Assembly: GCF_000711295.1 (NCBI RefSeq)
Contig: NZ_JOMJ01000003.1
Location: 1,251,501-1,315,500 of the forward strand
DNA: 64,000 nt
Reading direction: 5' to 3'
DNA from: Desulfohalovibrio reitneri
GTDB taxonomy: Bacteria > Desulfobacterota > Desulfovibrionia > Desulfovibrionales > Desulfovibrionaceae
This document shows positions 37,071 through 46,107 of the stretch, piece by piece (positions within the stretch are counted from its first letter, which is position 1; each line of letters opens with the position of its first letter). The position numbers and the translations under genes were made by a program. Under the pieces are notes generated by a model, which saw nothing but the letters and a program-made list of their open reading frames with translations, searched no databases and had not been told where the DNA came from.

Positions 37071-40000
37071 ATGTCCATGAAACGCAGGGACTTCCTCAAG
37101 CTCACCGCCGCGGCCGGCGCTTCCGCCGCAGCCTTCGGCGGCCTGGGCCTGAACCTGGGGCCACAACAGGCCCGCGCCCAGCTCCTCAATCTGGAGTGGG
37201 CCAAGCAGACCACGTCCATCTGCTGCTACTGCGCCGTCGGTTGCGGCCTCATCGTTCACACGTCCAAGGGCAGCTCCGGCCGGGCCGTGAACGTCGAGGG
37301 CGACCCCGACCATCCCGTCAACGAAGGCTCGCTGTGCGCCAAGGGCGCCTCCATCTGGCAGCTGGCCGAAAACAAGAACCGTCCCAAAGGCGTCATGTAC
37401 CGCGCCCCCTACTCCAAGGAGTGGGAGATCAAGAGCTGGGACTGGGCGATTGACCGCATCGCCCGCCGCATCAAGAAGACCCGCGACGAGAGCTTCCGCG
37501 CCAAGAACGACAAGGGACAGGTCGTCAACCGCACCGAGGGCATCGCCTCCGTCGGCTCGGCCGCCCTGGACAACGAGGAGTGCTGGGCCTACCAGACCTT
37601 CCTCCGCAGCCTCGGCCTGGTGTACATAGAGCACCAGGCGCGTATCTGACACAGCGCCACTGTTGCGGCTCTGGCAGAGTCGTTCGGACGCGGCGCGATG
37701 ACCAATCACTGGATCGACATCAAGAACAGTGATTGCATTCTCATCATGGGCAGCAACGCTGCCGAAAACCACCCCATTTCCTTCAAGTGGGTGCTTCAGG
37801 CTCAGGACAAGGGCGCCACGCTCATCCACGTGGATCCGCGCTTCACCCGCACCTCGGCCAAGGCGGACATCTTCGCCCCCATCCGGTCGGGCGCGGACAT
37901 CGCCTTCGTGGGCGGGATGATCAAGTACATCCTCGACAACAACCTGTACTTCCAGGAGTACGTGGCCGAGTACACCAACGCCTCGTTCATCCTCAACGAC
38001 GAGTACGGGTTCGAGGACGGCATCTTCGCCGGGTACGACCCCGAGACCACCTCCTACGACAAGTCCAAGTGGGCCTTCAAAACCGACTCCAAGGGCGTCC
38101 CCCTGCAGGACAAGTCGCTCAAGGACCCCAACTGCGTATTCCAGGTGCTCAAGCGCCACTTCGAGCGCTACACTCTGGACAACGTCTCCAAGTCCTCCGG
38201 CACGTCCAAGGAGGACCTGAAGAAGGTCTACGAGGCCTACGCCTCCACGGGCAAGAAGGACCGCTCCGGAACCATCATGTACGCCATGGGCTGGACCCAG
38301 CATACCGTGGGCGTGCAGAACATCCGCGCCATGGCCATCGTCCAGCTGCTGCTGGGCAACATCGGCGTGGCCGGCGGCGGGGTCAACGCCCTGCGCGGCG
38401 AATCCAACGTGCAGGGGTCCACGGACCATTGCCTGCTCTACCACATCCTGCCCGGCTACCTGAAAACGCCCACCGCTCCGCTGCAGACCCTGGACGAGTA
38501 CAACAAGCAGTGGACCCCGGTTAGCAACGATCCCGAGAGCGCCAACTGGTGGGGCAACTACCCCAAGTACTCCACGAGCCTCATCCGGGCCATGTGGCAG
38601 GACGTCTCGCCCAACGTGGGCTACCAGTATCTGCCCAAACTGGAGAGCCTGGACGCCCGCGAGTACTCCTGGCTGGTCATGTTCGACAAGATGCTGGAAG
38701 GCCAGTTCAAGGGCTTCTTCGCCTGGGGCCAGAACCCGGCCTGCGGCGGGGCCAACGCCAACAAGAACCGGCGCGCCCTGGCCGAACTGGACTGGATGGT
38801 CAACGTCAACATCTTCGACAACGAGACCGGCTCCTTCTGGAAGGGCCCGGACATGAACCCCGAGGAAGTCAAGACCGAGGTCTTCTTCCTGCCCTGCGCC
38901 GTGTCCATCGAGAAGGAAGGCTCCATCACCAACTCCGGCCGCTGGATGCAGTGGCGCTACCAGGGACCCAAGCCCATGGGCGAGGCCCGTCCCGACGGCG
39001 ACATCATCTATGAGTTGATGCACAAGGTGAAGGAGCTCTACCACGAGGAATCCGGGGCCTACCCCGATCCCATCACCAACCTGTCCTGGGACATCGCCAC
39101 CAACGGCGTGTTCGACCCGCACAAGGTGGCCAAGCTGATCAACGGCTACTTCCTGCGCGACACCATGGTGAAGGGCAAGCTGTACAAGAAGGGGCAGCAG
39201 GTGCCTTCCTTCGCCTTCCTGCAGGACGACGGTTCCACCTGCTCGGGCAACTGGCTCTACTGCCACTCCTACACGGACGCGGGCAACATGGCCGCCCGGC
39301 GCGACCGCAGCCAGACCAAGATGCAGGCCGAAACCGGCCTCTTCCCCAACTGGTCCTGGTGCTGGCCCGTCAACCGGCGCATCCTCTACAACCGCGCTTC
39401 CGTGGACCTCAAGGGACAGCCCTGGGCCCCGCAGAAGCCGGTCATCAAGTGGACCGGAGAAAAGTGGGTGGGCGACGTGCCCGACGGTGGCTGGGCTCCC
39501 GGCACCAGGCATCCGTTCATCATGCGCAAGCACGGCCACGGCCAGATCTTCGGCCCCGGACGGGCCGACGGTCCGCTGCCCGAGTTCTACGAGCCGCTGG
39601 AGTGCCCGGTGGAGGAGCATCCCTTCTCCCCGCAGCTGCACAACCCCACGGCCCTGGAGTTCAAGGACGAGGCCAAGTCCGTCTGCGACCCGCGCTATCC
39701 CTTCGTCTGCTCCACTTACCGCGTCACCGAGCACTGGCAGACCGGCGTCATGACGCGCTGGACCCCGTGGCTGCTGGAGGCCGAACCGCAGATGTTCTGC
39801 GAGATGAGCCCCGAGCTGGCCAAGATGCGCGGCATCGCCAACGGCGACAAGGTCTGGGTGGACTCCCCGCGCGGCAAGGTCTGGGCCATCGCCATGGTCA
39901 CGCGCCGCATGCAGCCCTTCAATCTGGGCGGCACCGAGGTGCACCAGGTCGGCGTGCCCTGGCACTACGGCTGGGTGACACCCAAGAACGGCGGCGATTC

Positions 40001-40088
40001 GGCCAACATCCTCACCCCGTCCGTTGGCGACCCCAACACGGGCATTCCTGAAACCAAGGCCTTCATGGTCAACGTGACCAAGGCTTAA
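37071..40088 (+). CDS. fdhA: Periplasmic formate dehydrogenase, catalytic subunit, selenoprotein (Sec at TGA 37647)
   Basis: Encodes about 1005 residues if the in-frame TGA at 37647-37649 is read as selenocysteine (residue 193). The context, EHQARI-Sec-HSATVAAL, matches the active site of Sec-containing FdhA/FdnG. The N-terminus has a Tat signal (KRRDFLKLTAAAGA). A [4Fe-4S] motif is formed by CCYCAVGC and the later LCAKG cysteine. The protein oxidises formate or reduces CO2 at a W/Mo-bis-MGD site in the periplasm. A plausible bacterial SECIS hairpin follows the TGA. fdhB starts 11 bp downstream. Annotation that stops at the TGA would wrongly split this gene. Confidence 0.96.
37650..37680 (+). 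promoter_or_regulatory. Bacterial SECIS element of fdhA
   Basis: Directly after the UGA, CTGTT (37660-37664) pairs with GGCAG (37673-37677) around the loop GCGGCTCT. The spacing, 10 nt after the UGA, and the G/U-rich loop resemble the E. coli fdhF SECIS, which binds SelB. Confidence 0.7.
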
Positions 40089-40099
40089 TGGAGGCGACC

Positions 40100-40819
40100 A
40101 TGACCAAAGGCAAGACGTTCTTCATCGACCTGTCTCGGTGCACGGCCTGCCGCGGATGCCAAGTCGCCTGCAAGCAATGGCACAAACTGCCCGCGGATCA
40201 GACCGTCAACCGGGGTTCCCACCAGAACCCCGAGGACCTCAACTTCCACACCTACAAACTGGTGCGTTTCCGGGAAGACTTCATCAACGGCATGATGAAA
40301 TGGCTGTTCTTCCCGGACCAGTGCCGCCACTGCATCGAGCCGCCCTGCAAAATGGTGGCGGACGGCTTCGATGAAAAAGCCATCATCAAGGACGATGCCA
40401 CCGGCGCGGTGATCTTCACCGCCCATACCAAGAGCATCGAGGGCATCACCGATCCCATGGAGCTGTGCCCCTACAACATCCCCCGGCGCAACGCCAAAAC
40501 CGGAGTCTGGTCCAAGTGCGACATGTGCCTCGACCGCGTGCACAACGGCAAGCTGCCCGCATGCGTCCTGGCCTGCCCCACCGGCACCATGAACTTCGGC
40601 GACCGCGCCGACATGATGGAAATGGCCGAGGCGCGGCTCAAAGCCGTCAAGAAAACGCGGCCCAAGGCCTTCCTGGCCGACGCCAAGCACGTGCGCGCCG
40701 TGGTCCTGTGCGAGTACCCCTCCGAGGAGTACTACGAGCACCTCACGGCATCCGCCTCGTCCCGCGTGCCGCGCAAAAACAGGCTGGCCGGGCTGCTCCG
40801 CCCGCACGTGACAGGCTAA
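40100..40819 (+). CDS. fdhB: Formate dehydrogenase iron-sulfur subunit
   Basis: Encodes 239 residues. It has four ferredoxin-type cysteine clusters: CTACRGCQVACKQW, CRHCIEPPC, CPYNIP with nearby cysteines, and CDMCLDRVHNGKLPACVLACPTG. These wire electrons from FdhA to periplasmic cytochrome c or the membrane. I chose the ATG at 40100, preceded by TGGAGGCGACC; an in-frame ATG at 40088 overlaps the fdhA stop. No cytochrome subunit follows, so the enzyme is probably the soluble two-subunit periplasmic type known in Desulfovibrio. Confidence 0.93.
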   Translation: MTKGKTFFIDLSRCTACRGCQVACKQWHKLPADQTVNRGSHQNPEDLNFHTYKLVRFREDFINGMMKWLFFPDQCRHCIEPPCKMVADGFDEKAIIKDDATGAVIFTAHTKSIEGITDPMELCPYNIPRRNAKTGVWSKCDMCLDRVHNGKLPACVLACPTGTMNFGDRADMMEMAEARLKAVKKTRPKAFLADAKHVRAVVLCEYPSEEYYEHLTASASSRVPRKNRLAGLLRPHVTG

Positions 40820-40848
40820 ACGGAGCGTAACGGACCTCCTCCCGAAAA

Positions 40849-40874
40849 CCCGGGAGCCCACAAGGGCTCCCGGG
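40849..40874 (+). terminator. GC hairpin after fdhB
   Basis: A perfect 11-bp stem CCCGGGAGCCC-ACAA-GGGCTCCCGGG lies 30 bp after the fdhB stop, without a strong T-run. It acts with the second hairpin at 40919-40948 to end the fdh transcript. Confidence 0.7.
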
Positions 40875-40918
40875 CCTTCAAGAACACCTCCGGTCTCACC
40901 AGCCGGAACACCACACCC

Positions 40919-40948
40919 GGCCGGAACCGCAAGGTTCCGGCCATTTTT
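40919..40948 (+). terminator. Intrinsic terminator of the fdh operon
   Basis: A perfect 10-bp stem GGCCGGAACC-GCAA-GGTTCCGGCC is followed by ATTTTT, a standard rho-independent terminator on the plus strand. Confidence 0.88.
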
Positions 40949-40987
40949 CGTGGAGGAAGAAGAGAGTAGAAGAAGAAGGAAGGAAAG

Positions 40988-41234
40988 ATTTCGCCCTGCG
41001 GGCGACCAGGGCCTAGGCGGCCCTGGACCCTGTGGCAAACCAAGTTTGCATGTCTATTCGCGGTATGAAGCGCGACGTAACGCGGGAGGGAACGCCCCGG
41101 CGAATCGGCGACTGCGGGAAGCGTCCAGGCGTTACAACTCCGCCCTGGCAGCTTCGCTTCACATGCGTTGAGCGCGTGATTGGGCGAAGAACCCTCCACC
41201 GCCCCCCGCATCCCGCCCCGAGCCAAGCAAGCAA
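40988..41234 (-). repeat. Dispersed ~255-bp repeat, copy D (inverted)
   Basis: The reverse complement matches copies A-C: it ends TTTCGCCCTGCGGGCGACCAGGG...GGACCCTGTGGCAAAC and contains CATGTCTATTCGCGG and CGGCGAATCGGCG at the expected places. It fills most of the gap between the fdh terminators and the response regulator gene. It is more diverged than A and B. Confidence 0.75.
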
Positions 41235-41282
41235 TAAACGCGTTTCTTGGCAGGACAGCGAGAGTGTGGGGATATTTTCCTT

Positions 41283-41996
41283 CTATCCTCGACCCACCAA
41301 CGCCACAGCCTCCTCCTCGCTCTCGGCGCGGTTGGTGAGAGAGGCGGCGTCGATGCGTTCCAGCACGGCCCAGGCCTTGTCCGGCAGGCCGGTGATGGCG
41401 GTGGGGAGGTTGGTCTGGGAGCAGTCGGCCAGGAGTTTGGCCAGGGAGTCGAGCCCCGCGCCGTTGATGGACGCCCCGTGGCCGAAGGAGATGACCAGTC
41501 CGCCGGACTTGCGGGCTTTTTCCAGGGCTTCGCGCAAAAGCGGGGCGGAGCGGTCCGTGACCGCGGTGGGAACGCGGAGGATGGTAGCTTGCGAGGTGGT
41601 TTCAAGTCGCATTTCCGCTGCCTGGTCTCGGGTGAGGCGCAGCCGTTCCTCGGCGCGTTCCAGGGCGGTTTCAATCTCGGCGCGCCCCACTGGCTTGTTG
41701 ACGAAGTCGGTGGCGTCCAGTTGCAGGGCGGTGACCGCGGATTCCATGTCGCCATGGCCGGTGATGACGATGACCTCGGCCGTGGGGTCCTCCTCCTTGA
41801 TGCGGCGAAGCACTTCCAGGCCGTCCAGGCCCGGCATCTTGATGTCGGTGAGGGTCACGGGCGGGTGGTGCTGGCGGAAAAGCTCCAGTCCTGACTGGCC
41901 CTCCTCGGCGGTGATGGGGTCGTGCCCCAGGGCCTTGAGGAGGAAGGTGAACATGTCCAGCGTGGCCCGTTCGTCGTCTATGATGAGGATCTTCAT
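41283..41996 (-). CDS. Response regulator with receiver and STAS-like output domain
   Basis: Encodes 237 residues. The receiver has IIDDERATLDMF, the phosphoacceptor in VTLTDIKMPGLDG and the lysine in DFVNKPVGRAEI. The C-terminal ~100 residues (ATILRVPTAVTDRSAPLLREAL, ISFGHGASINGAGLDSLAKLL) look like a STAS/anti-sigma-antagonist-type domain, not a DNA-binding domain, so output is probably by protein contact. The start overlaps the stop of the upstream kinase gene by 4 bp. Confidence 0.8.
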   Translation of the reverse strand: MKILIIDDERATLDMFTFLLKALGHDPITAEEGQSGLELFRQHHPPVTLTDIKMPGLDGLEVLRRIKEEDPTAEVIVITGHGDMESAVTALQLDATDFVNKPVGRAEIETALERAEERLRLTRDQAAEMRLETTSQATILRVPTAVTDRSAPLLREALEKARKSGGLVISFGHGASINGAGLDSLAKLLADCSQTNLPTAITGLPDKAWAVLERIDAASLTNRAESEEEAVALVGRG

Positions 41997-43966
41997 GCGC
42001 CTTGCGCTCCGTTCCCGCCGGCGGCGGGAAAGCTGAGGGTAAAGGCCGCCCCGCCCCTCGGCGGTTCGTCGATGCGGATGTCGCCGCCGAAATCCTGCAC
42101 GATGCCGTAGGAGATTGCCAGCCCCAGCCCCATGCCCAGGCCGGTTTCCTTGGTGGTGTAAAAAGGCTCGAAGACCTTGGCCCGGACCTCGGACGGAATG
42201 CCGGGGCCGTTGTCCGCCACGCGCAGCATCACGCGGCCGTTCTCCGCCCAGGCGGATATTTCGATGCGTCCGCGTCTTTGGTTGTGTTCCACCGCGTCGC
42301 GGGCGTTGACGATGAGGTTGAATACGACCTGCTGTAGCCGGTTGCCCTGAGCGCGGATTCTGGGAAGGTCGCCGGGCAGGTTGAGCACCAGGCGCACATC
42401 GGCCAGTTCCAGCTGGCGGCCGATGAGCCGCAGCACGGCGTGCGCCGTGTCCGCCACGTCCACGGCCTGCATGCGGGCGTCCGCCTTGCGGCCGAAGCCG
42501 CGCAGGGTGTCGATGATCTCTGCGGCGCGGTCCACCTGGCGGCTTATCTCCTCGGCCACGCGGGCCAGGTGCTCCTGGGGCGCGCCGCCGGGCTGCTCCG
42601 AGGCCAGGGAGAGGAAATCCGCACCCATCTTCACTGCGTTGAGTGGCTGGTTGAGTTCGTGGGCGATGCCCGCGCTCATTTCGCCCAGGGATTTCATCTT
42701 GGAGGCCTGGATGAGCTGTGCGTCCTTCTCCATCATCTCGGTGACATCGGCCGCGGCCACGATGACGGCCTGCCGCCCCCGGTAGCTGATGGGGCAGGCG
42801 TGGAGGTTGACGTAGATGGGTTCGCCGTCGGCCCGGAACTGGGGAAACTTGGCGCGGTAGGCGCATTCACCGGAACGGGCCTCCAGCCCGGCGATGACCT
42901 CGCCGAAGTCCGGATCGATAACCGCGAAGGAGCCGCCCACCAGCCCGCCCGCCGGGTAGCCGTAGACTTCCTCGGCGCGGGGGTTGGCGTCCAGGATTTC
43001 CAGGTCGTCCTGGGCCACCACCAGAATGGGGTCCGGCGCGGAGACGAACAGGGAGCGGTACTTCTCCTCGCTTTCCCGCAGACGGCGGCGGTAGAGCTTG
43101 ATGGAGAAGACCATGTTGCGGAAGGAGTCCGCCAACTGGGAAACCTCGTCCCCGGGCTCAGAGCGGTAGAAGTTGCATGTGGCGCAGGCCCGGGGGAGGT
43201 TTTCCGCGCCCTCGTCCCCGCGCATCTGGTCGTAGTGCCAGCAGGGCAGGTCGGAATCGCGGTATGCCGGACAGTCGGGCGGCCGCTCGCCCATCTCCGG
43301 CGTGACGTCGAAATCGCCCCGCGAGAGGGCGTCGGACACCGCGGTGAGGCGCTTGAGCGGCCGGGTGATGTTGGCGGAGAGGCGCAGAGAAATGAAGAAT
43401 ACCACCACGATGATGGCCGAGATGAACCCCAGGAAGGTGATGCGCAGCTTGCCCACCAGGGCGTCCACGTGGTCCTGGTTGAGCCCCACGTGCACTTCGC
43501 CCAGCCTGGAGATGCCCTCGGTGACTGGCACGGCGATGTCCAGCGCCTCGGCCCCGCCCGGTGTCACGGCGCGCAGGCTCACCTGCCGCCCCCGGGGCAG
43601 TCGGTTGGCCTCGGCCAGCCCCTCCGGCACGGGGCGGATGAAGGTGTGCGCCCGAACCTGCCCCTCCTGGTCCAGCACCAGGATGTAAGAGACCAGGTCC
43701 CGCCGCTCGCCAAGCAGGGCGGCGTCGAAAACCAGGGAGACCAGGCCGGGCTTGTCCTCGTCCAGCATGAAGCCCCGCGCCCGCTCGGCGATGTCGCGGG
43801 CCACGGCCACCCCCCGGTGCTCCAGTTCGTCGGTCAGGGAGGAGACCAGAATCCAACGGGCCAGCAGGGCGATGGCCAGGGAGATAGTCAGGATGACCAC
43901 CAGGATGGAGAAAAAGATCTTCTTGTCCAGGGCCATGGTGCGGAGCCTGGTGACCAGCCCGCTCAT
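41993..43966 (-). CDS. Membrane histidine kinase with HAMP, Cys-rich insert and PAS domain
   Basis: Encodes 657 residues. A first helix (ILVVILTISLAIALLARWIL), a ~150-residue periplasmic Cache-like domain and a second helix (ITFLGFISAIIVVVFFISL) are followed by HAMP. Between HAMP and PAS lies a cysteine-rich stretch (CPAYRDSDLPCWHY, then RACATCNFYRS). PAS, HisKA (GEMSAGIAHELNQPLNAV) and HATPase_c (NGRVMLRVADNGPGIP, GMGLGLAI) complete it. The cysteines could bind a metal or sense redox state (inference). It overlaps both neighbours by 4 bp in a binding protein-kinase-regulator operon. Confidence 0.88.
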   Translation of the reverse strand: MSGLVTRLRTMALDKKIFFSILVVILTISLAIALLARWILVSSLTDELEHRGVAVARDIAERARGFMLDEDKPGLVSLVFDAALLGERRDLVSYILVLDQEGQVRAHTFIRPVPEGLAEANRLPRGRQVSLRAVTPGGAEALDIAVPVTEGISRLGEVHVGLNQDHVDALVGKLRITFLGFISAIIVVVFFISLRLSANITRPLKRLTAVSDALSRGDFDVTPEMGERPPDCPAYRDSDLPCWHYDQMRGDEGAENLPRACATCNFYRSEPGDEVSQLADSFRNMVFSIKLYRRRLRESEEKYRSLFVSAPDPILVVAQDDLEILDANPRAEEVYGYPAGGLVGGSFAVIDPDFGEVIAGLEARSGECAYRAKFPQFRADGEPIYVNLHACPISYRGRQAVIVAAADVTEMMEKDAQLIQASKMKSLGEMSAGIAHELNQPLNAVKMGADFLSLASEQPGGAPQEHLARVAEEISRQVDRAAEIIDTLRGFGRKADARMQAVDVADTAHAVLRLIGRQLELADVRLVLNLPGDLPRIRAQGNRLQQVVFNLIVNARDAVEHNQRRGRIEISAWAENGRVMLRVADNGPGIPSEVRAKVFEPFYTTKETGLGMGLGLAISYGIVQDFGGDIRIDEPPRGGAAFTLSFPAAGGNGAQGA

Positions 43967-45204
43967 GACCCCTCCTCCCCGCTGGCCAGCAGGGCGCGCA
44001 CCCGGCCCCAGTCCTCCACCGGGCGGAAGGAGCCGCCCTGGAAACGGGTCATAAAGACCTCGTCCAGCCCTTGATGGTCGCCGGGGCCGAAGCTGACCTC
44101 CAGGGAACGGCTCAAGGGGAAGCCGCGCAGGGACTCCACCGCGTCGATGAAACCCTGGCGGGTCAGGCCGCGTCCGGCCCGCCGCAGCCCCTCCACCAGC
44201 ACGCGGGCGTTGTAGAAGCCCTCCAGGCCGATGGCCGTGGGCTGGGCCCGGGGATCGTAGCGGGCCAGCAACTCGGCGTATTCCGGCCCCCCTGGCGCCA
44301 CGGTCTCGCCCGGGTCCGGCACCACCTGGGTGAGCAGTACCAGGGCGTCGTCCTGACCTTTCAGGTGGGTGGCGAACTCGCCCGGATCCACGAAGGAGAC
44401 TGTGTGGAAGGCCGGGTTGAAGCCCCTGTCCCGCGAGCGGCGCACGAAGGCGGCGCAGGGCGCGGCCGTGCCGATCATGATGACCGCCTCGGCCCCGGAA
44501 TCCACAATGCGGTTCAGCCCCTCGGACACCTCGGTGGTGCCGCGCGTGTAATCGCCCCGGGCCACCGGGGACAGGCCGCGCTTGTCCAGGGCTTTCTCCG
44601 CTGCGGCCAGGCCGTCGAAGCCGAAGGCGTCGTACTGGTAGAACACCGCGATGCGGGTCAGCCCCAGGTCGTCCACCATGCGGTCCACGGCGGCCTCTAT
44701 TTCCTGGTAGTAGGAGGCGCGCACGTTGAGCACCAGCGGGTTGTGCGGGTCGCGCAGGGCGGCCGCGCCCGTGAACACGCCCAGCAGGGGGATGCGGGCA
44801 CGCTCGATGAGGGGCAGCACCTTCACCGTGGTGGGCGTGCCCACGTAGCAGAACAGGGCGAAGACCCGGTCCTCCACCAGCAGTTTCTGGGTGTTCACCA
44901 GGCAGCGGGCGGGGTCGTAGGCGTCGTCGTAGGCGATGAGTTCGATGCGGCGACCGTGCACGCCGCCGTTGTCGTTGACCCAGTCCAGGTAGGCGCGCGC
45001 CCCGGCCAGGGTCTGCTTTCCCAGGGCGCGGGCGTGGCCGGTCAGCGCCAGGGAGGAGCCGACGCGCACCTCGGACGGGGTCACGCCGGGCGGCTCGGCC
45101 GGTCCGGGTGCCTCCCCCTCAGGCGAGCAGGCGCACAAACACGCCAAAAGCGTGATGCACAGGGCCGCGAGCGCGGGGCGAAGTAAGGCTGGCAACGTCA
45201 TCAT
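43963..45204 (-). CDS. Lipoprotein substrate-binding protein (LivK/type 1 PBP), sensor partner
   Basis: Encodes 413 residues. The signal peptide ends in a lipobox (LLACLCAC), and the rest is a type 1 periplasmic-binding fold: VRVGSSLALTGHARALGKQTLAGARAYLDWVN, ELIAYDDAYDPARCL and FCYVGTPTTVKVLPLI. LivK-like proteins bind amino acids, amides or related small ligands. No permease or ATPase is adjacent; the next two genes are a histidine kinase and a response regulator, with 4-bp overlaps. I infer that it acts as a ligand receptor feeding the kinase rather than in transport. Confidence 0.87.
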   Translation of the reverse strand: MMTLPALLRPALAALCITLLACLCACSPEGEAPGPAEPPGVTPSEVRVGSSLALTGHARALGKQTLAGARAYLDWVNDNGGVHGRRIELIAYDDAYDPARCLVNTQKLLVEDRVFALFCYVGTPTTVKVLPLIERARIPLLGVFTGAAALRDPHNPLVLNVRASYYQEIEAAVDRMVDDLGLTRIAVFYQYDAFGFDGLAAAEKALDKRGLSPVARGDYTRGTTEVSEGLNRIVDSGAEAVIMIGTAAPCAAFVRRSRDRGFNPAFHTVSFVDPGEFATHLKGQDDALVLLTQVVPDPGETVAPGGPEYAELLARYDPRAQPTAIGLEGFYNARVLVEGLRRAGRGLTRQGFIDAVESLRGFPLSRSLEVSFGPGDHQGLDEVFMTRFQGGSFRPVEDWGRVRALLASGEEGS

Positions 45205-45402
45205 GGCCGGGACCGGTGCACGGACGGTAGCACACCCCTCCGGGGGGTCAAGCGGCGCGAATTCCCCGCGCACCGGGACTCTCCCGGCGGAGAGGGCGCT
45301 TTCCGCTCGCCGTCTCGCGGACGGCGGATTGCCATGCGGCGCCGCATTGGTGTACGTGATCGACTGTGGAGAATCCATTGAAGAACAGCAAGGGAGTACC
45401 GC

Positions 45403-45723
45403 ATGCGTTTTCTCATTGTCCTGTCCAGCACCGACCCGGAAATCAAGTGGAACGCGGTCCGGTACGGCAACTTCCTGCTCAACGAGGACGAGGACGTGAC
45501 CATCTTCCTCAACGGCGGCTCGGTTGACCTCTACGCCGGGGACTCGGACCAGTTCCCCATCTCGGAGCAGGCCAAGCTGTTCACCCTCAGCGAGGGCGTG
45601 CTGGCCGCCTGAGGCAAGTGCATGGCCATCCACGGCGTGGATGAAGACGAGCGCGTGACGCTGTCCAACATGAAGTTCCTCTACGAGCAAATGAAGCAGG
45701 CGGACCGGGTGGTCTCCTACTAA
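45403..45723 (+). CDS. DsrE-like selenoprotein (in-frame TGA at 45610, UxxC motif)
   Basis: Encodes 106 residues if the TGA at 45610-45612 is read as selenocysteine (residue 70). The frame before it (MRFLIVLSSTDPEIKWNAVRYGNFLL, TIFLNGG) has the DsrE/DsrF-like fold pattern. The frame after it continues as GKCMAIHGVDEDERVTLSNMKFLY to TAA, with family-like character. Sec lies where DsrE proteins have the reactive Cys, giving Sec-x-x-Cys. A hairpin follows 14 nt after the TGA. The likely role is sulfur-relay or redox chemistry in the cytoplasm. An annotation ending at 45612 would truncate it. Confidence 0.85.
45627..45643 (+). promoter_or_regulatory. Candidate SECIS hairpin of the DsrE-like selenoprotein
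   Basis: A perfect 7-bp stem CATCCAC-GGC-GTGGATG begins 14 nt after the in-frame TGA, the distance expected for bacterial SECIS elements read by SelB. The three-base loop could open to a larger one in the RNA. Confidence 0.6.
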
Positions 45724-45825
45724 GCCATCCCGACGGGAGGTACCGAGGCCCCGGCGAACGGGACGATGCGCTCGCCCGCGCGGGCCGCTCCCTTCTCCGG
45801 AAGGGAAAAAATTTTCGCCACACGG

Positions 45826-45853
45826 TTGACATCACAGCCAAGGTGCGTAAAAG
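45826..45853 (+). promoter_or_regulatory. Sigma-70 promoter of tRNA-Ala
   Basis: TTGACA at 45826-45831, a 16-bp spacer and TAAAAG at 45848-45853, placed 17 bp before the tRNA 5' end. The surrounding DNA is AT-rich compared with the rest of the region. Confidence 0.65.
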
Positions 45854-45870
45854 ATTCTTCCTCGCCGCGT

Positions 45871-45946
45871 GGGGCTGTAGCTCAGTTGGGAGAGCGCCTG
45901 AATGGCATTCAGGAGGCCAGGAGTTCAATTCTCCTCAGCTCCACCA
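45871..45946 (+). tRNA. tRNA-Ala (anticodon GGC)
   Basis: 76 nt including an encoded CCA. The acceptor stem GGGGCTG/CAGCTCC pairs with one G-U. The D-loop is AGCTCAGTTGGGAGAGC, the anticodon stem CCTGA/TCAGG holds loop ATGGCAT with anticodon GGC, and the T-arm contains GTTCAAT. It reads Ala codons GCC and GCU. Confidence 0.97.
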
Positions 45947-45955
45947 CGAATTTCC

Positions 45956-45986
45956 AAGGCCGGGTCATATGACCCGGCCTTTTTTT
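45956..45986 (+). terminator. Intrinsic terminator of tRNA-Ala
   Basis: A perfect palindromic stem AAGGCCGGGTCAT/ATGACCCGGCCTT is followed by a run of seven T, 10 bp after the tRNA. Confidence 0.92.
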
Positions 45987-46107
45987 GCGTTTCCTCCATG
46001 GCCTCTCCCCCTTCCAGCCGCCACGCGCTCCCCTCTCCGTTACCGCTTGCCTTTTCTCTCCATCCAACCGTATTCTGTCCGACGGTTTTTCGCCGAAGGG
46101 GAAGGGG

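Noticed and set aside
37071-37649. A separate 192-residue formate dehydrogenase fragment followed by a second gene at 37698
   Set aside because: The TGA lies exactly at the selenocysteine position of the family and is followed by a SECIS-like hairpin; the two parts are one gene.
36954-39965. A 1003-residue minus-strand frame opposite fdhA
   Set aside because: It is a long antisense frame typical of GC-rich third positions; the plus strand encodes an unmistakable formate dehydrogenase.
43963-45204. A branched-chain amino-acid import operon
   Set aside because: Only the binding protein is present; the coupled genes are a kinase and a response regulator, so a transport role is not supported here.
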